Part shown: piece after piece, positions 18,149 to 27,953 of the stretch
How positions within the stretch are numbered: the first letter of the stretch is position 1
Layout of the letters: each line of letters starts with the position of its first letter
From: CAVOKN01 sp963696505
GTDB lineage: Bacteria; Pseudomonadota; Gammaproteobacteria; Burkholderiales; Rhodocyclaceae
Direction of reading: 5' to 3'
Length of the DNA: 64,000 bases
Assembly: GCA_963696505.1 (NCBI GenBank)
Contig: CAVOKN010000006.1
Coordinates: forward strand, 248,001-312,000
Notes under the pieces: generated by a model
The model's database searches: none
Told to the model about the DNA's origin: nothing
What the model saw: only the letters and a program-made list of their open reading frames with translations
Translations under genes and position numbers: made by a program

Positions 18149-20669
18149 CTATGCGCCTGCCGCGCCGCGGAACAGCGCGACCGGGGCCGCACCCGCAAGC
18201 TCGGGGTTTAGGACGAGGCGCAGCTCGACCACCCCCAAAATCAGCCGCGGCGACACGGTGAAACCGCAGTCGCGGGCAAGATTCTTCATGCGCTCGTTGT
18301 CGAGCATGGTCTCGCCGCGCAGTTCCCGGGTGCCACGGCTGCGCAGATAGGCGATCATCCGCTCGAGCAGCAGGCGGCCGAGGCCCTTGCCCTTCATCTC
18401 GGAGCGCACCACGATGGCGAACTCCGCACTCACGTTGTCCGGGTCGGCCACGGCGCGGACTTCGCCCAAGGTGCGCAGCCCGCCTTCGCCGTCGCCGCCG
18501 AGCGCGATCAGTGCCATTTCCCGGTCATAATCGATGTGGGTGTAGCGCGCAAGTTCGGTATGCGGCAGATGGCGCATGGTGCTGAAGAAGCGGTAGCGGG
18601 CATCCTCCGGCGTCAGCGAATCGAGGAAGGCCCCGTGCACCAGTTCATCCTCGGGGCGGATCGGCCGCAGGACGATGTCCTGGCCCTGCCATTGCACGGC
18701 CTGCTCCAGTTCCCGGGGATAGGGACGGATGGCAAAGCGGCGCGAGCCCAGATGCCGGCGACGAGGGGCAACGCGCATTCGCACGTGCTTCGCCACGACA
18801 CCCGCTGCCCCGAAACGAAGCGGATCGATTTCCAGCTCCACCACCTCGTCGAGGTCGGCGACGAGCTGCGAAACCTGGACCAGCGTGAGGCACAGCGCGT
18901 CGAAGTCTGCTTCCTTCGCATCGTCGCGAACGGCTGGCCGCCCCGCCGCCAGAGCGCGGGACAGAAGGTCGCTTGCCAGAAGCATGTTGAGCGGAGGCAG
19001 CGCGACGGCCACGTCGCGGACACCCCGCGCAGCGCCGCTGCGCCCGGCAAGGATGATCGGCCCGAACACCGGATCGGCAGCCACCCCCACCAACAGGTCG
19101 GTACGCGATCCGCGCGCTGCCGTCCCGCCGCGGCCGGCAGCGGGCTCGGGGACGGCTATGCCGTAGGCACGCAGCACATCGAAGGCCTCGTGCTCCGCCA
19201 GTCGGTCTCGTCCCGCCGCCAGTGCCTGGGCGACGACGCACCGCGCGCTGGCGACGTCGGGCACGAACTCCTCGGGCACCGAGGGCGGCGTCTGCATCAG
19301 CAGCTCGCGGTTGCGGCGATATTGCTCGATGCCGAGGAACACTTCGACCGCCTTCTCCGGGGCGTCGTAACTCAGCAGGCCCCTCTGGCTCGCGATGCGC
19401 CTTGCCTCCTGCACCGCGTCGCCGCCCAGCCAGCAGGTGAATACGCTGCGCACGGCCCCTTCCGCCACCTCGGCGATCGCGCCGCGCAATGTCCGCCGCG
19501 GCAGCGAACACCGTGGGAGCATGGATCACCAGCACCGCATCGACTTCGGCGCAGGTCAGCAGCGCGCGGCAGGCAGTCGCGTAGTCCGCGGCCGGCGCCT
19601 CGGGCGCGAGTTCCAGCGGATTCGCGCAGCCTACTCCCGGCAAGCGGCGCGCCAGTTCGGCCGAGGTCTCGGGCGACAGCCGTGCCAGCCGGCCGCCGTT
19701 CAACTGCAGCAGATCGGCGGCGACACGGCCAAAGCCCGCGCCGTTGGCGACGATGGCCAAGCGGTCGCCGGCGGTGGGTCGCGCCCGCGCCACTGCCTCC
19801 ACCGCCTCGAACAGTCCCTCGCTGGTGAACACCCGCACGATGCCGGCGCGGCGCATGGCTGCAGCATAGACGTCGTCGCTCTCGAGGAGCGCCGCTGTGC
19901 GTGTGGTGCCGACCCGGCTGCCGAGGCCGATGCGGCCGGGGCGGATCGCGATCAGCGGCTTGTTGCGCGCCGCCGCCCGGGCGGCCGACATGAACTTGCG
20001 GCCCTGGAGCACAGACTCGAAGTGCAGCAGGATCGAGGCCGTCGTCGGGTCGCTGGCCAGGTAGTCGAGCGCATCGGCGAGATCCACGTCGCTGCTCTCC
20101 CCGAGATGCATGAGACATGAGAAGCCGATACCCCGGCTGCGCGACCAGTCGAGTACCGCCGCCGTCACCGGCGCCGACTGCGACACGAAGGCGGTGCGCC
20201 CCGCCACCACCGGCGCGTGGCCGAAACTCGCGTTGAGTCCGAGCCGCGGCACCACCAGGCCCGCACTGGCCGGCCCCAGCAGCCGCATCAGGTGGGGGCG
20301 TGCGGCGGCCAGCATGGCCTCGCGCAGCGGCCGGCCATGCGCATCCCTGCCGTCGGCAGGCAGGGGGCAGGCCAGGATCGCCGCCTTGGTACCGCGCTCT
20401 GCCAGTTGCGCCACCACTTCCGGAACTGTCTGCGGCGCCACGCAAAGCACCGCCAGATCCGGCGCGAGCGGCAGCTTTTCGACGTGCGGATGGGCGGCCA
20501 GCCCGAATAGTGACCGGTGCTTGACCGTGACCGGCAGTATGTCGCCCTGGAAGCCCCCCGCCATCAGGTTCCTGAGTACCACAGCGCCATAGCTGCCGGG
20601 GACGTCCGAGGCCCCCACCACGGCCACCGATTTCGGTTGGAACAGGAATTCGAGATTGCGGACTGTCAT
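18149..20669 (-). pseudogene. Degenerate Pat-type NDP-forming acyl-CoA synthetase / GNAT acetyltransferase
   Basis: The N-terminal part (20669 to about 19490) is a CoA-binding and succinyl-CoA-ligase-like region beginning LFQPKSVAVVGAS. The C-terminal part (to 18149) carries an ATP-grasp remnant and a GNAT domain with GKGLGRLLLERMI. The two halves are in different frames; homology of the junction is restored by dropping one G near 19487. The ATP-grasp N-subdomain is also short: only about 15 residues separate AYGIAVP from LLVGVAADPVFGP, where Pat proteins have about 65, removing the ATP-binding Lys region. The total is about 840 codons versus the usual near 900. Intact relatives acetylate acyl-CoA synthetases and other proteins. 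The deletion argues for true decay even if the frameshift is an error. Confidence 0.75.
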
Positions 20670-20767
20670 CGCGAAAGACTGGGGCGGCCTGAGCAGCCCA
20701 TCATTCTGCCACCATGCGCTCGCGCCCCGCCGCGGAACCAGCGCCCCGCACTGCCGAGCGGAAGTCT

Positions 20768-21883
20768 TCAGGCACGCACAAAGGCGGTAAGCGGCATGCG
20801 CAGGCTCACCGGCGGCGGATAGTCGTCGCAGTAGCCCACCCTGAGTATGAACTGGGGCCGCTGGGCGAGCCCCAGTTCTGCGGCGATGGCCGACTGCCAG
20901 GGTTGCTCCTCCAGCATCTGGCTCTTGGGATGCACGCCGACCCGCCGCTCACGCACCCGCAGGAAGAAGCGCTCGAAAATGCGCCCGGTCTCGATCAGCC
21001 CGGCGACATCCTGGCTCTGGCTGGTGATGACGATCCAGCCTCCGCACTGGCGCGCCTGCTGCGCAACGAGATCGACGCTACGCGCCCGGAACGAGCTGTC
21101 CATGACATCGTCGGCGCTGTAGAAGTGCCGCACGTACCAGCCGGCCAGTCCCTCGATTTCCATCGAGGCCGGCGTCAATCCGTTCATGTGGCGCTGGGCC
21201 TCTTCGTCCGACCAGCGGATCCAGCGCGCGAGTTCGGCCTGCGCGGCGTCGCGCGCGGCCTGGGCGCGCATCGCCTCGACTGCGGCCTGCGCAAGGAAGC
21301 GCCCCTCGCGCGACCCGCTGCCGAAGTAGTGAACCCCGGTCAGCCCCTGGTTCAGGTGTGCGACGTCGGCGCTTCGCAGTTCGCGCGTCGAGTAGCCATT
21401 GCGAAGGGTACGCCGCCGGCGGATTGCCTCGATGCCTCCGACATGGACCGGCGACGGACGCAACTGCACCGCCAGCAGCTCCGTGTCGAAAGGCGAAGTC
21501 GCGACGGCCCGCGGCTCGATCTCGAATCCCCAGTTGCGCCCGGCGACGACCAGATTCTCGACGAAGGCTCCAACCGCCAGGAGCGCTTCGCGGTTGTGGG
21601 GATCCACCGCCGGCAGCCAGCGACTGCGATCCGTACCGATGATCCAGCGGTCGCGGCTTTCGATGCGCACCGTCCAGGGCTGGGCGTTGTGCCCGCTGGG
21701 CGCCAGCCCCGCAAGTCGCAGCGCCTCGGCCAGCCGGGTGCCAATCCGCCCCACCAGCGGGCCGAATTCGGGTCCGTCTTCCTGGTTAACCCGGCCGTAG
21801 GCCTCACACCCCTGCAGCAGGGGCAACACGGAAGCCCCCGCCACAGCGGTGGCACTCCCGCGCAGGAAAGCACGTCTGTTCAT
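20768..21883 (-). CDS. Tat-exported nitroreductase-family (Acg-like) protein
   Basis: A 371-aa protein with a twin-arginine signal (NRRAFLRGSATAVAGASVLPL) at residues 2-22 followed by a Cys in LLQGC, so a lipoprotein is possible. The body has nitroreductase-fold features: LAGLAPSGHNAQPW near residue 65 (the FMN-contact Ser/His/Asn-Gln-Pro segment), and a C-terminal LRVGYCDDYPPP. This matches the Acg-type FMN-binding subgroup. The start at 21883 has GAGG 6 nt upstream; a GTG 15 nt further up is also open. It is divergent from nrdJ, across a region with an FNR-like box. The reaction is unknown. Confidence 0.8.
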   Translation of the reverse strand: MNRRAFLRGSATAVAGASVLPLLQGCEAYGRVNQEDGPEFGPLVGRIGTRLAEALRLAGLAPSGHNAQPWTVRIESRDRWIIGTDRSRWLPAVDPHNREALLAVGAFVENLVVAGRNWGFEIEPRAVATSPFDTELLAVQLRPSPVHVGGIEAIRRRRTLRNGYSTRELRSADVAHLNQGLTGVHYFGSGSREGRFLAQAAVEAMRAQAARDAAQAELARWIRWSDEEAQRHMNGLTPASMEIEGLAGWYVRHFYSADDVMDSSFRARSVDLVAQQARQCGGWIVITSQSQDVAGLIETGRIFERFFLRVRERRVGVHPKSQMLEEQPWQSAIAAELGLAQRPQFILRVGYCDDYPPPVSLRMPLTAFVRA

Positions 21884-22131
21884 TCTGGCCTCACTCACCT
21901 TGTTGGCTGGAGGCCCCGCTGTAAGGACTCTTGAAACCCGTCCGGGGAGCGCGGTTGCGCGGCAACGCCATGAACCGTGCGCCTGTAGTTGTAGTTATCG
22001 CTGTTGCTTGTTGTCGGGATTCGATGCCGGCGCCGTCGCCAAACAGCTACCGGCCAGAGCGCTGCAATAAACCTGCAACCCTCATTACTTCAATCCCAAA
22101 CGAATCCTATTGCTGCGCACCAATCACCGCG

Positions 22132-22145
22132 TTGACCCAGGTCAA
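22132..22145. promoter_or_regulatory. FNR/ANR-type binding site
   Basis: TTGACCCAGGTCAA is a perfect 5-4-5 palindrome differing from the FNR consensus TTGAT-N4-ATCAA only at the inner base of each arm. A CAAAAT -10-like hexamer at 22162-22167 lies downstream. It is suitably placed to drive nrdJ under low oxygen, or to serve the divergent Tat nitroreductase gene. Confidence 0.55.
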
Positions 22146-22184
22146 TAGCCCCGGCCGCAGGCAAAATCGAGCCCAAACAACGAC

Positions 22185-22232
22185 CTACTACATATAGTGG
22201 ATTTATCTTATTGAAACCACAAGATATTTCTT
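22185..22232. promoter_or_regulatory. NrdR-box-like pair
   Basis: Two 16-bp sites (22185-22200, right arm TATAGTGG; 22217-22232, left arm CCACAAGA then TAT) match the NrdR consensus ACACWATATATWGTGT at about 12 and 11 of 16 positions. Their centres are 32 bp apart, the three-turn spacing of paired NrdR boxes. NrdR represses ribonucleotide reductase genes in response to dNTP/ATP status, and this pair lies about 130-170 bp before nrdJ. Confidence 0.5.
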
Positions 22233-22358
22233 TAACGTATTGTTTTTATTGTTTCTTTTTTTTGCAATAACCCCTTCCAATCCAGCCATCTCGGCGCTAT
22301 TCTTACGGCCTTCCGGGGCACCCCATCAACAACCCAACCAGCGAGGCGAGACCCACCC

Positions 22359-25300
22359 ATGGCTACCCATTCCCTGAACGCCGAACCACAGAACTGCGCA
22401 GCGTCCGCGGCGACGCTCGTCGATCAGGAAATCTCCGGCGAGGTGCTGCTCGAAAAATACGCCAAGGGCACCGAGGCCAGCGTCACCGACGTGCGCCGCC
22501 GCGTGGCCCGGGCGCTGGCGAGCCAGGAACCGGAAGACAAGCGCGCGTTCTGGGAACGCCAGTTCCTCGAAGCTCAGGAGAACGGATTCATCCCCGCCGG
22601 CCGCATCAACTCCGCCGCCGGCACCGATCTGTGCGCCACGCTGATCAACTGCTTCGTGCAGCCGGTGGGCGACTCGATCTCCGAAATCGTCGACGGCCGC
22701 CCCGGCATCTACATCGCCCTGCTGCAAGCCGCCGAGACCATGCGCCGCGGCGGCGGCGTCGGCTACGACTTCTCGTCCATACGCCCGGTGGGCGCGCTGG
22801 TGCGCGGCACCCAGTCCCGCGCCTCGGGGCCGGTGTCCTACATGCGCGTGTTCGACCGCTCCTGCGAAACGGTGGAATCCGCCGGCTCGCGCCGCGGCGC
22901 CCAGATGGGCGTGCTGCGCTGCGACCACCCGGACATCGAGGACTTCATCCACGCCAAGGACCAAGGCGACCTGACCAACTTCAACATCTCGGTGGGCGTC
23001 ACCGACGCCTTCATGCAGGCGGTGGAAGCCGACGGCGACGTGGAACTCGTGCATCGCGCCGAGCCCTCCGCCGACTTCAAGGCCAACGGCGCCTACCTGC
23101 GCGACGACGGCCTGTGGGTCTATCGCAAGCTGCGCGCCCGCGAACTGTGGGACCAGATCATGCGTTCCACCTACGACCACGCCGAGCCGGGCATCCTCTT
23201 CCTCGACCGCATCAACCGCGACAACAACCTCTATTACTGCGAGGCGATCGAGGCGACCAACCCCTGCGTCACCGCCGATGCCTGGGTCATGACGACGGAC
23301 GGGGCCCGCCAGGTGCGTGATCTCGTCGGCCGCCGTTTCGACGCCGTGGTGGACGGCAAGCCCTACGCCACCGAATCCGAGGGCTTCTTCGTCACCGGCA
23401 CCAAGCCCGTGCTGCGCCTGAGCACGAAGGAAGGGCACGCCTTGCGCCTTACCGCCGATCACCCGGTGCTGAAGGTCAAGCGCAAGACCCGCTACACCCT
23501 GGACACAGACTGGACCAAGGCCGGCGAACTGCAGGCCGGCGACGAGATCGTGCTGCACGACCATCGCAGCCTCGCGGGCTGGGCCGGCGCGCACACCGAA
23601 GCGGAGGGCTACCTGGTCGGCCTGCTGATCGGCGACGGCACGCTCAAGGCCGACAAGGCGGTGCTCAGCGTCTGGGACGCGCAAGCGCGCCAACAGGCCA
23701 ACGGCGGCACGGTCGTTTCGCCGGGCGTTGCCGGCATCATGCACGCCGCCGAAACCGCGGCCCGCAGCCTGCCCCACCGCGCCGACTTCCAGGGCTGGCA
23801 GTCAGCCGTCGAAGGTCGGGGCGAGTACCGCCTGGCCCTGGGCGCGCTGCGCAGCCTGGCCCTGGAACTGGGCATGGCCCCCGGCGCCAAGGGCATCACT
23901 CGCGCCATCGAGGCGTCATCGTCCGACTTCTACCGCGGCCTGCTGCGCGGCCTGTTCGACGCCGACGGCTCGGTGCAGGGCAGCCAGGACAAGGGCGTGA
24001 GCATCCGACTCACGCAAACCGAACTCGGCAATCTCGAAGCGGCGCAGCGCATGCTGCTGCGCCTGGGCATCGCCTCGACGATCTACTGCGAGCGCCGCCC
24101 CGCGGGGGAACGGTCCCTGCCCGACGGCAAGGGCGGCCTGCGCCTCTACCCGACCCAGGCCCTACATGAACTCGTCATCAGCGGCGAGAACCTCGCCCGC
24201 TACGCCGGAGTCGTGGGCTTCGCCGACGAGGAGAAGGCGCAGGGCCTGTCCGACGCGCTGGGCGCCTACCGCCGCAGCCTCAACACCGAGCGCTACACCG
24301 CCACCATCGCCGCCATCGAAGACGACGGCATCGAGCAGGTCTACGACGTCACCGTCGCCGAGGTGCACGCCTTCGATGCCAACGGCCTCTACGTACACAA
24401 CTGCGCCGAGCAACCCCTGCCCCCCTACGGCTGCTGCGACCTTGGCTCGATCAATCTCACCCGGTTCGTCAAGCAGCCGTTCAGCGAGCGCGCCGACTTC
24501 GACTATCCGGCCTTCGGCCGCGTGGTGGAGATTGCCATCCGCATGCTCGACAACGTGCTCGACGTGACCCACTGGCCGCTCGACCAGCAGCTCAAGGAGG
24601 CCCAGGCCAAGCGCCGCGTCGGCCTCGGCTTCACCGGCCTCGGCGATGCCCTCATCATGCTCGGCCAGCGCTACGACACAAGTCAGGCGCGGGACACCGC
24701 CACCCGCATTTCCGAGTTCATGCGCGACACCGCCTACCGCTACTCGGTGGAACTCGCCCGCGAGCGCGGGCAGTTCCCGCTGTTCAACGCCGACATGTAC
24801 CTCGCGGGCGGCAACTTCGCCTCGCGCCTGCCCGCCGAGATCAAGGACCTGATCCGCAAGCACGGCATCCGCAACTCGCACCTGCTGTCGATCGCGCCCA
24901 CCGGCACGATTTCGCTCGCCTTCGCCGACAACGCCAGCAACGGCATCGAGCCGCCCTTCTCCTACACCTACACGCGCAAGAAGCGCATGGCCGACGGCAC
25001 CTTCAAGGAGTACGCGGTGGAGGACTATGCCTGGCGGCTCTACAAGCACGTCGGCGGCGACGTAGCCAATCTGCCGGAATACTTCGTCACCGCGCTGGAA
25101 ATCTCCGCCCAGGCCCACAAGGACATGGTCGCCGCCGTCGCCCCCTACGTGGACACATCCATCTCGAAGACGGTGAACGTCCCCGAGGACTACCCCTACG
25201 CCGAGTTCGAGGATCTCTACCTCACCGCCTGGAAAGCCGGCCTCAAGGGACTCGCCACCTATCGCCCGAACAAGGTGCTGGGCTCGGTGCTGTCCGTCGA

Positions 25301-26354
25301 AAGCAGCGAGAAGAAGCAGCCCCAGGATGTCGTCATGGACGCCAACCGGCGCCTGTCGATCATGCAGCTTCCGGCGCCGGTGCTGTCCTCGCTGCGCTGG
25401 CCGGGCCGCCCGCGGCTCACCGACGGCAACGCCGCCTGGACCTACATGATCGAAACGCCCCACGGCGAGTTCGCCCTCTTCGTCGGCCACATCGAAAACG
25501 GCAAGGCCGTGCCCTTCGAAGTCTGGGTCAATGGCTCGGAGCAGCCGCGAGGCCTGGGCGCCGTCGCCAAGACGCTCTCCATGGACATGCGCGCCAACGA
25601 CCGTGCCTGGCTCAAGCTCAAGCTCGACGTGCTGTCCAAGACCATAGGCGAAGCCTACGACATGGCCTTCCCGCCCCACGGCGAGAAGCGCCGCGTGCCG
25701 GGTGTGGTCTCCGCCATGGCGCAGGTCATCCGCTACCGCTGCGAACAGCTCCACGCTTTCGAGGGCGACGCTCCCACGCCGGTGATGGACTGCATGTTCA
25801 GCCTGCAGGAGCCCAAGACCGGCACCGACGGCACGCTGTCCTGGACGGTGGACATCGCCAACCCCGCCACCGGCGAGGACTTCGTGCTGGGCCTGAAGGA
25901 GATCACGCTGCCCGACGGCGTCACCCGCCCCTATTCCATGTGGCTGTCGGGCAACTACCCCCGCGCCATGGACGGCCTGGCGCGCATCCTGTCCTACGAC
26001 ATGCGCGTCATGGACCCGGCGTGGATCGGCATGAAGCTGCGCAAGCTGCTGAACTACCCCGAGCCCCTGGGCGACTTCATGGCCTTCGTGCCCGGCACCC
26101 GCCGCCAGCAGAACTGGCCCTCGACAGTGGCCTACCTGGCGCGGCTCATCATCCACCGCTACTCCATGCTCGGCATCCTCGACGAGAACGGCTACCCGAC
26201 CCGCGAAATGGGCATCCTCGAAGCCCCGCGCGAAACCGGCGAGCCCAAACTCATGACCGGCGCCATGTGCAACGAGTGCGGCAACTACGCTGTGATCCGG
26301 AAGGATGGGTGTGATTTCTGCACCGCTTGCGGGGCGGTGGGGAGTTGCGGCTAA
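22359..26354 (+). CDS. nrdJ: Class II (adenosylcobalamin-dependent) ribonucleotide reductase with intein
   Basis: A 1331-aa precursor that would give a 952-aa enzyme after removal of the 379-aa intein (residues 303-681). Extein motifs: TLINCFVQP with the first redox Cys, RRGGGVGYDFS, the NP|CAEQPLPPYG radical-site region split by the intein, and APTGTISLAFADNASNGIEPPF near residue 845. Two TSCPD repeats follow, then a C-terminal Cys-rich tail (CNECG, CDFC, CGAVGSCG in the last 28 residues) fitting a zinc site or the CxxC shuttle. It reduces ribonucleotides using cobalamin, independent of oxygen. The start has GAGGCGAGA upstream. The TAA stop overlaps the next ATG (TAATG). Confidence 0.95.
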   Translation: MATHSLNAEPQNCAASAATLVDQEISGEVLLEKYAKGTEASVTDVRRRVARALASQEPEDKRAFWERQFLEAQENGFIPAGRINSAAGTDLCATLINCFVQPVGDSISEIVDGRPGIYIALLQAAETMRRGGGVGYDFSSIRPVGALVRGTQSRASGPVSYMRVFDRSCETVESAGSRRGAQMGVLRCDHPDIEDFIHAKDQGDLTNFNISVGVTDAFMQAVEADGDVELVHRAEPSADFKANGAYLRDDGLWVYRKLRARELWDQIMRSTYDHAEPGILFLDRINRDNNLYYCEAIEATNPCVTADAWVMTTDGARQVRDLVGRRFDAVVDGKPYATESEGFFVTGTKPVLRLSTKEGHALRLTADHPVLKVKRKTRYTLDTDWTKAGELQAGDEIVLHDHRSLAGWAGAHTEAEGYLVGLLIGDGTLKADKAVLSVWDAQARQQANGGTVVSPGVAGIMHAAETAARSLPHRADFQGWQSAVEGRGEYRLALGALRSLALELGMAPGAKGITRAIEASSSDFYRGLLRGLFDADGSVQGSQDKGVSIRLTQTELGNLEAAQRMLLRLGIASTIYCERRPAGERSLPDGKGGLRLYPTQALHELVISGENLARYAGVVGFADEEKAQGLSDALGAYRRSLNTERYTATIAAIEDDGIEQVYDVTVAEVHAFDANGLYVHNCAEQPLPPYGCCDLGSINLTRFVKQPFSERADFDYPAFGRVVEIAIRMLDNVLDVTHWPLDQQLKEAQAKRRVGLGFTGLGDALIMLGQRYDTSQARDTATRISEFMRDTAYRYSVELARERGQFPLFNADMYLAGGNFASRLPAEIKDLIRKHGIRNSHLLSIAPTGTISLAFADNASNGIEPPFSYTYTRKKRMADGTFKEYAVEDYAWRLYKHVGGDVANLPEYFVTALEISAQAHKDMVAAVAPYVDTSISKTVNVPEDYPYAEFEDLYLTAWKAGLKGLATYRPNKVLGSVLSVESSEKKQPQDVVMDANRRLSIMQLPAPVLSSLRWPGRPRLTDGNAAWTYMIETPHGEFALFVGHIENGKAVPFEVWVNGSEQPRGLGAVAKTLSMDMRANDRAWLKLKLDVLSKTIGEAYDMAFPPHGEKRRVPGVVSAMAQVIRYRCEQLHAFEGDAPTPVMDCMFSLQEPKTGTDGTLSWTVDIANPATGEDFVLGLKEITLPDGVTRPYSMWLSGNYPRAMDGLARILSYDMRVMDPAWIGMKLRKLLNYPEPLGDFMAFVPGTRRQQNWPSTVAYLARLIIHRYSMLGILDENGYPTREMGILEAPRETGEPKLMTGAMCNECGNYAVIRKDGCDFCTACGAVGSCG
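23265..24401 (+). mobile_element. Intein with LAGLIDADG homing endonuclease inside nrdJ
   Basis: 379 codons, residues 303-681 of the precursor. Block A begins with Cys (CVTADAWVMTTDGARQV), block B has LTADHPVLK with the TxxH signature, and the terminus is LYVHN followed by Cys+1. All splicing residues (Cys1, block-B His, penultimate His, terminal Asn, Cys+1) are present. The endonuclease domain has two LAGLIDADG helices, LVGLLIGDGTL and LLRGLFDADGSV, each keeping its acidic residue, so both splicing and homing look intact. GC content matches the host gene, implying long residence or a high-GC source. Confidence 0.95.
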
Positions 26355-26939
26355 TGTGGAACGTAACCAAGACCGGATGGTTCATGGCGCTCTCCGGCGA
26401 GTCGAATTGGGGTGACATCAACGAATTCATTAACGACATTCGAATGTCGCCCCGAAACGGGCAAGGTGACTTTGTCGTTGATAGTCCTGTTTGGGGCAAG
26501 CACCTGCTACAAGGATCATGCGCCCGCTCCCGGAGATGGGCTTGCCTTCTACCATTCGACCAAGGCGATCTTTCCGAAGCCAGACCCTTTCAAGAGGCGA
26601 CCACGTATCACGGCTGTTGGGGAAATCGTTGATGTTTCGGCAGGGGACGGACAGGTCGATTCGCTTGTTATCGCAGTCAATGAGAAGGTGCTCGATGCTC
26701 TGGCGCGGCGACCTATAGTCAAGCCGATAGAGCCGGACAACATCTTTCATGCAAGCGGGATCGGCACGGGCGCCTTCGCGACGTTCTACCCTGCGAATGC
26801 AGAGGTTTGGGGCCACATCCTTCGCTTGATTCGGCAAAACCATTTCTTCGCCCGCATAGGACGAATGCGGGGCCAGCCGCAATGCGCCAACTCAGTCGGC
26901 GCAACACGCTTCGCCTACTGCACGCTACGCGGGCCTTGA
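26354..26939 (+). pseudogene. EVE/PUA-like domain protein, frameshifted
   Basis: ATG at 26354 overlaps the nrdJ stop by one base. The first frame gives about 48 residues (GWFMALSGESNWGDINEF...SPVWG). Continuity then requires skipping one base (26498) into the frame holding APAPGDGLAFYHSTKAIF, TAVGEIVDV and ATFYPANAEVWGHI. The PGD-x-L-x-FYHS plus VGEI pattern resembles EVE/PUA-like domains that bind modified bases. The intact product would be about 195 aa. Base composition is visibly less GC-rich than its neighbours, and it precedes a methyltransferase-endonuclease pair, suggesting a transferred defence cassette. Family assignment is tentative. Confidence 0.5.
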
Positions 26940-26952
26940 TTTTCTCTTCGCA

Positions 26953-27942
26953 ATGAACAAACCCGCCGCCCTTTCAGAACTGACTTTCGCCCCTGAGGAC
27001 TGGCTGCCGTCGGACGTCGGCCCGATCACCGACCACCAGACCGATCTGCCGCGCATCGCCAAGGATCCGCAGCTCACGGCGGCGATCGAGGCGCAGCTTC
27101 CGCAGATTCCCACCACCCATGCGCTCTACCGCCGCGACGCGCGGGCGGTGGACTTCCTGCCGCCGAACTCGGTGCATCTGGTGGTCACCTCGCCGCCCTA
27201 CTGGACGCTCAAGGACTACAACCCGGGCGACGGGCAGATGGGGGAGATCAAGGACTACGAGGCCTTCCTCGCCGAACTCGATCGCGTGTGGCGCGCCTGC
27301 TTCGACGCCCTGGTACCCGGCGGCCGGCTGATCTGCGTGGTGGGGGACGTCTGCCTTTCGCGCCGCAAGAACAAGGGCGAGCATATGGTGATGCCGCTGC
27401 ACGCCTCGATCCAGGAGCATTGCCGGCGGCTGGGCTTCAACAACCTCGCGCCCATCATCTGGCACAAGATCGCCAACGCGGCCTTCGAGGCCGAGGGCAA
27501 CGGCGGCGGCTTCCTCGGCAAGCCCTACGAGCCCAACAGCGTCATCAAGAACGACATCGAGTTCATCCTCATGGAGCGCAAGCCCGGCGGCTACCGCAGC
27601 CCCTCGGTGGCCACCCGCATCCTCAGCGTGATCCCCGCGGAGCGGCACAAGGTCTGGTTCCAGCAGATCTGGACCGGCGTCACCGGCGCCTCGACGCGCC
27701 AGCATCCGGCGCCCTATCCACTGGAACTCGCCGAGCGCCTGGTGCGCATGTTCAGCTTCGTCGGCGACACCGTGCTCGATCCCTTCATGGGCACCGGCAC
27801 GACCAACATCGCGGCGGCGCACTGGGGCCGCAACAGCATCGGCATCGAGGTCGATCCCGCCTACTTCGACATGGCGGCGCAGCGCATCGAGGCCGACACG
27901 CCAAAGCTGTTCGCAACGCGCAGCATCAGCCTGCACACCTGA
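26953..27942 (+). CDS. DNA methyltransferase, beta-type (SPPY), N4-cytosine or N6-adenine
   Basis: A 329-aa methyltransferase. Catalytic motif IV TSPPYW is at about residue 79. The target-recognition region is in the middle. The SAM-binding motif I DPFMGTGTT is at about 276-284, near the C-terminus. This IV-TRD-I order defines the beta class, and SPPY is usual for N4-cytosine and some N6-adenine enzymes. No good Shine-Dalgarno sequence is seen; the gene starts 13 bp after the preceding ORF. The endonuclease gene follows after 11 bp, so the two form a type II restriction-modification operon. Confidence 0.92.
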   Translation: MNKPAALSELTFAPEDWLPSDVGPITDHQTDLPRIAKDPQLTAAIEAQLPQIPTTHALYRRDARAVDFLPPNSVHLVVTSPPYWTLKDYNPGDGQMGEIKDYEAFLAELDRVWRACFDALVPGGRLICVVGDVCLSRRKNKGEHMVMPLHASIQEHCRRLGFNNLAPIIWHKIANAAFEAEGNGGGFLGKPYEPNSVIKNDIEFILMERKPGGYRSPSVATRILSVIPAERHKVWFQQIWTGVTGASTRQHPAPYPLELAERLVRMFSFVGDTVLDPFMGTGTTNIAAAHWGRNSIGIEVDPAYFDMAAQRIEADTPKLFATRSISLHT

Positions 27943-27953
27943 GCGCCGCCCGC

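Larger units (their letters stand above)
21884..22358. other. Divergent regulatory region upstream of nrdJ
   Basis: 475 bp with no credible ORF. The right 200 bp is markedly AT-rich compared with the rest of the window (for example TTGTTTTTATTG at about 22240). It contains an FNR/ANR-like palindrome and two NrdR-box-like palindromes (separate entries). No cobalamin riboswitch B12-box was seen although the enzyme uses adenosylcobalamin. Confidence 0.7.

Noticed and set aside
21884..22358. Cobalamin riboswitch upstream of nrdJ
   Set aside because: No B12-box (GCCACTG) or flanking stems found.
24162..26156. Long minus-strand ORF opposite nrdJ (and another at 22326-23777)
   Set aside because: High-GC antisense frames with no recognisable domain; the plus strand is an unambiguous ribonucleotide reductase.
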